NCBI GenBank assembly: GCA_958436475.1
Contig: CAUBKG010000005.1
Span: forward strand, 1 to 50,084
DNA length: 50,084 nucleotides
Direction: 5' to 3'
Origin: an uncultured Clostridia bacterium
GTDB lineage: Bacteria > Bacillota > Clostridia > Oscillospirales > Acutalibacteraceae
Positions 50,083-50,084 of the stretch are shown here, piece by piece (the stretch's first letter is position 1; each line of letters starts with the position of its first letter). The position numbers and the translations under genes are program-made. The notes under the pieces were generated by a model. The model saw only the letters and a list, made by a program, of their open reading frames with translations. It did not search any database and was not told where the DNA came from.

Positions 50083-50084
50083 TT

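Noticed and set aside
1..50084. tRNA, rRNA, CRISPR arrays, insertion sequences, T-box or known riboswitch leaders
   Set aside because: I looked for them and saw none; apart from the L21 leader no structured regulatory RNA could be supported.

Overview
The window is about 50 kb of a moderately GC-rich (roughly 57 percent by eye) low-copy chromosomal region from a Gram-positive Clostridia-type bacterium, most likely an Oscillospiraceae/Ruminococcaceae relative. The reasons are the recJ-relA-dtd-hemZ gene order, the Prp protease gene between rplU and rpmA with an L27 that carries the cleavable Firmicutes leader, the yaaL-bofA pair, the SpoVD-like PASTA penicillin-binding protein in the dcw cluster, a meso-DAP type MurE (DNPR motif), and strong AGGAGG-type ribosome binding sites. 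I see no tRNA, rRNA or CRISPR array.

Layout. 1-8.6 kb: a minus-strand operon recJ, relA/spoT, dtd, a metallo-beta-lactamase-fold hydrolase, hemZ and a uridine kinase, followed by a zinc-ribbon protein. 8.6-15.4 kb: an aquaporin, a MarR-controlled heterodimeric ABC exporter with a clear autoregulatory operator, and the wreck of a two-component system (frameshift plus deletion). 15.7-25.6 kb: two tandem cyclophilins, a small P-loop protein, pgi, a DacF-type carboxypeptidase, an HPr-like protein without the active histidine, mtaB, yaaL-bofA, and two membrane-anchored secreted proteins. 25.6-33.3 kb: a phosphohexomutase, a P-type ATPase homologue with its catalytic residues replaced, a ComM/YifB ATPase, a Dabb-domain protein, and the rplU-prp-rpmA operon. 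33.4-50 kb: the dcw cell wall and division cluster read on the minus strand (mraZ, rsmH, ftsL, spoVD/ftsI, murE, murF, mraY, ftsW, murG, murA, ftsQ, ftsZ), without murD, murC or murB.

The most striking object is inside murA. A 2.6-kb element (36488-39089) carrying a large serine recombinase, a small unknown protein and an XRE-type regulator is inserted exactly at the codon of the catalytic cysteine of MurA. Removing it at the 5-bp repeat TGCGA rebuilds an uninterrupted 452-residue MurA with all catalytic residues. Closing the element into a circle at the same 5 bp extends the recombinase reading frame into a different, 33-residue, strongly basic C-terminal tail. The element's attP site therefore lies inside its own recombinase gene, and integration swaps the recombinase C-terminus (13 murA-encoded residues against 33 element-encoded ones) while cutting murA. 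Both frames being restored at one crossover is strong internal evidence for the exact site. It suggests a reversible skin-like element or switch acting on a peptidoglycan-precursor gene; reversibility and regulation are inference.

Second in interest is the 866-residue P-type ATPase homologue at 27685-30285. It has an intact frame, but the phosphorylated Asp is Asn, TGES is TGDA, GDGVND is GGSIRD and the metal-site PEGLP is PYLLP, so it looks like a maintained pseudoenzyme rather than a pump.
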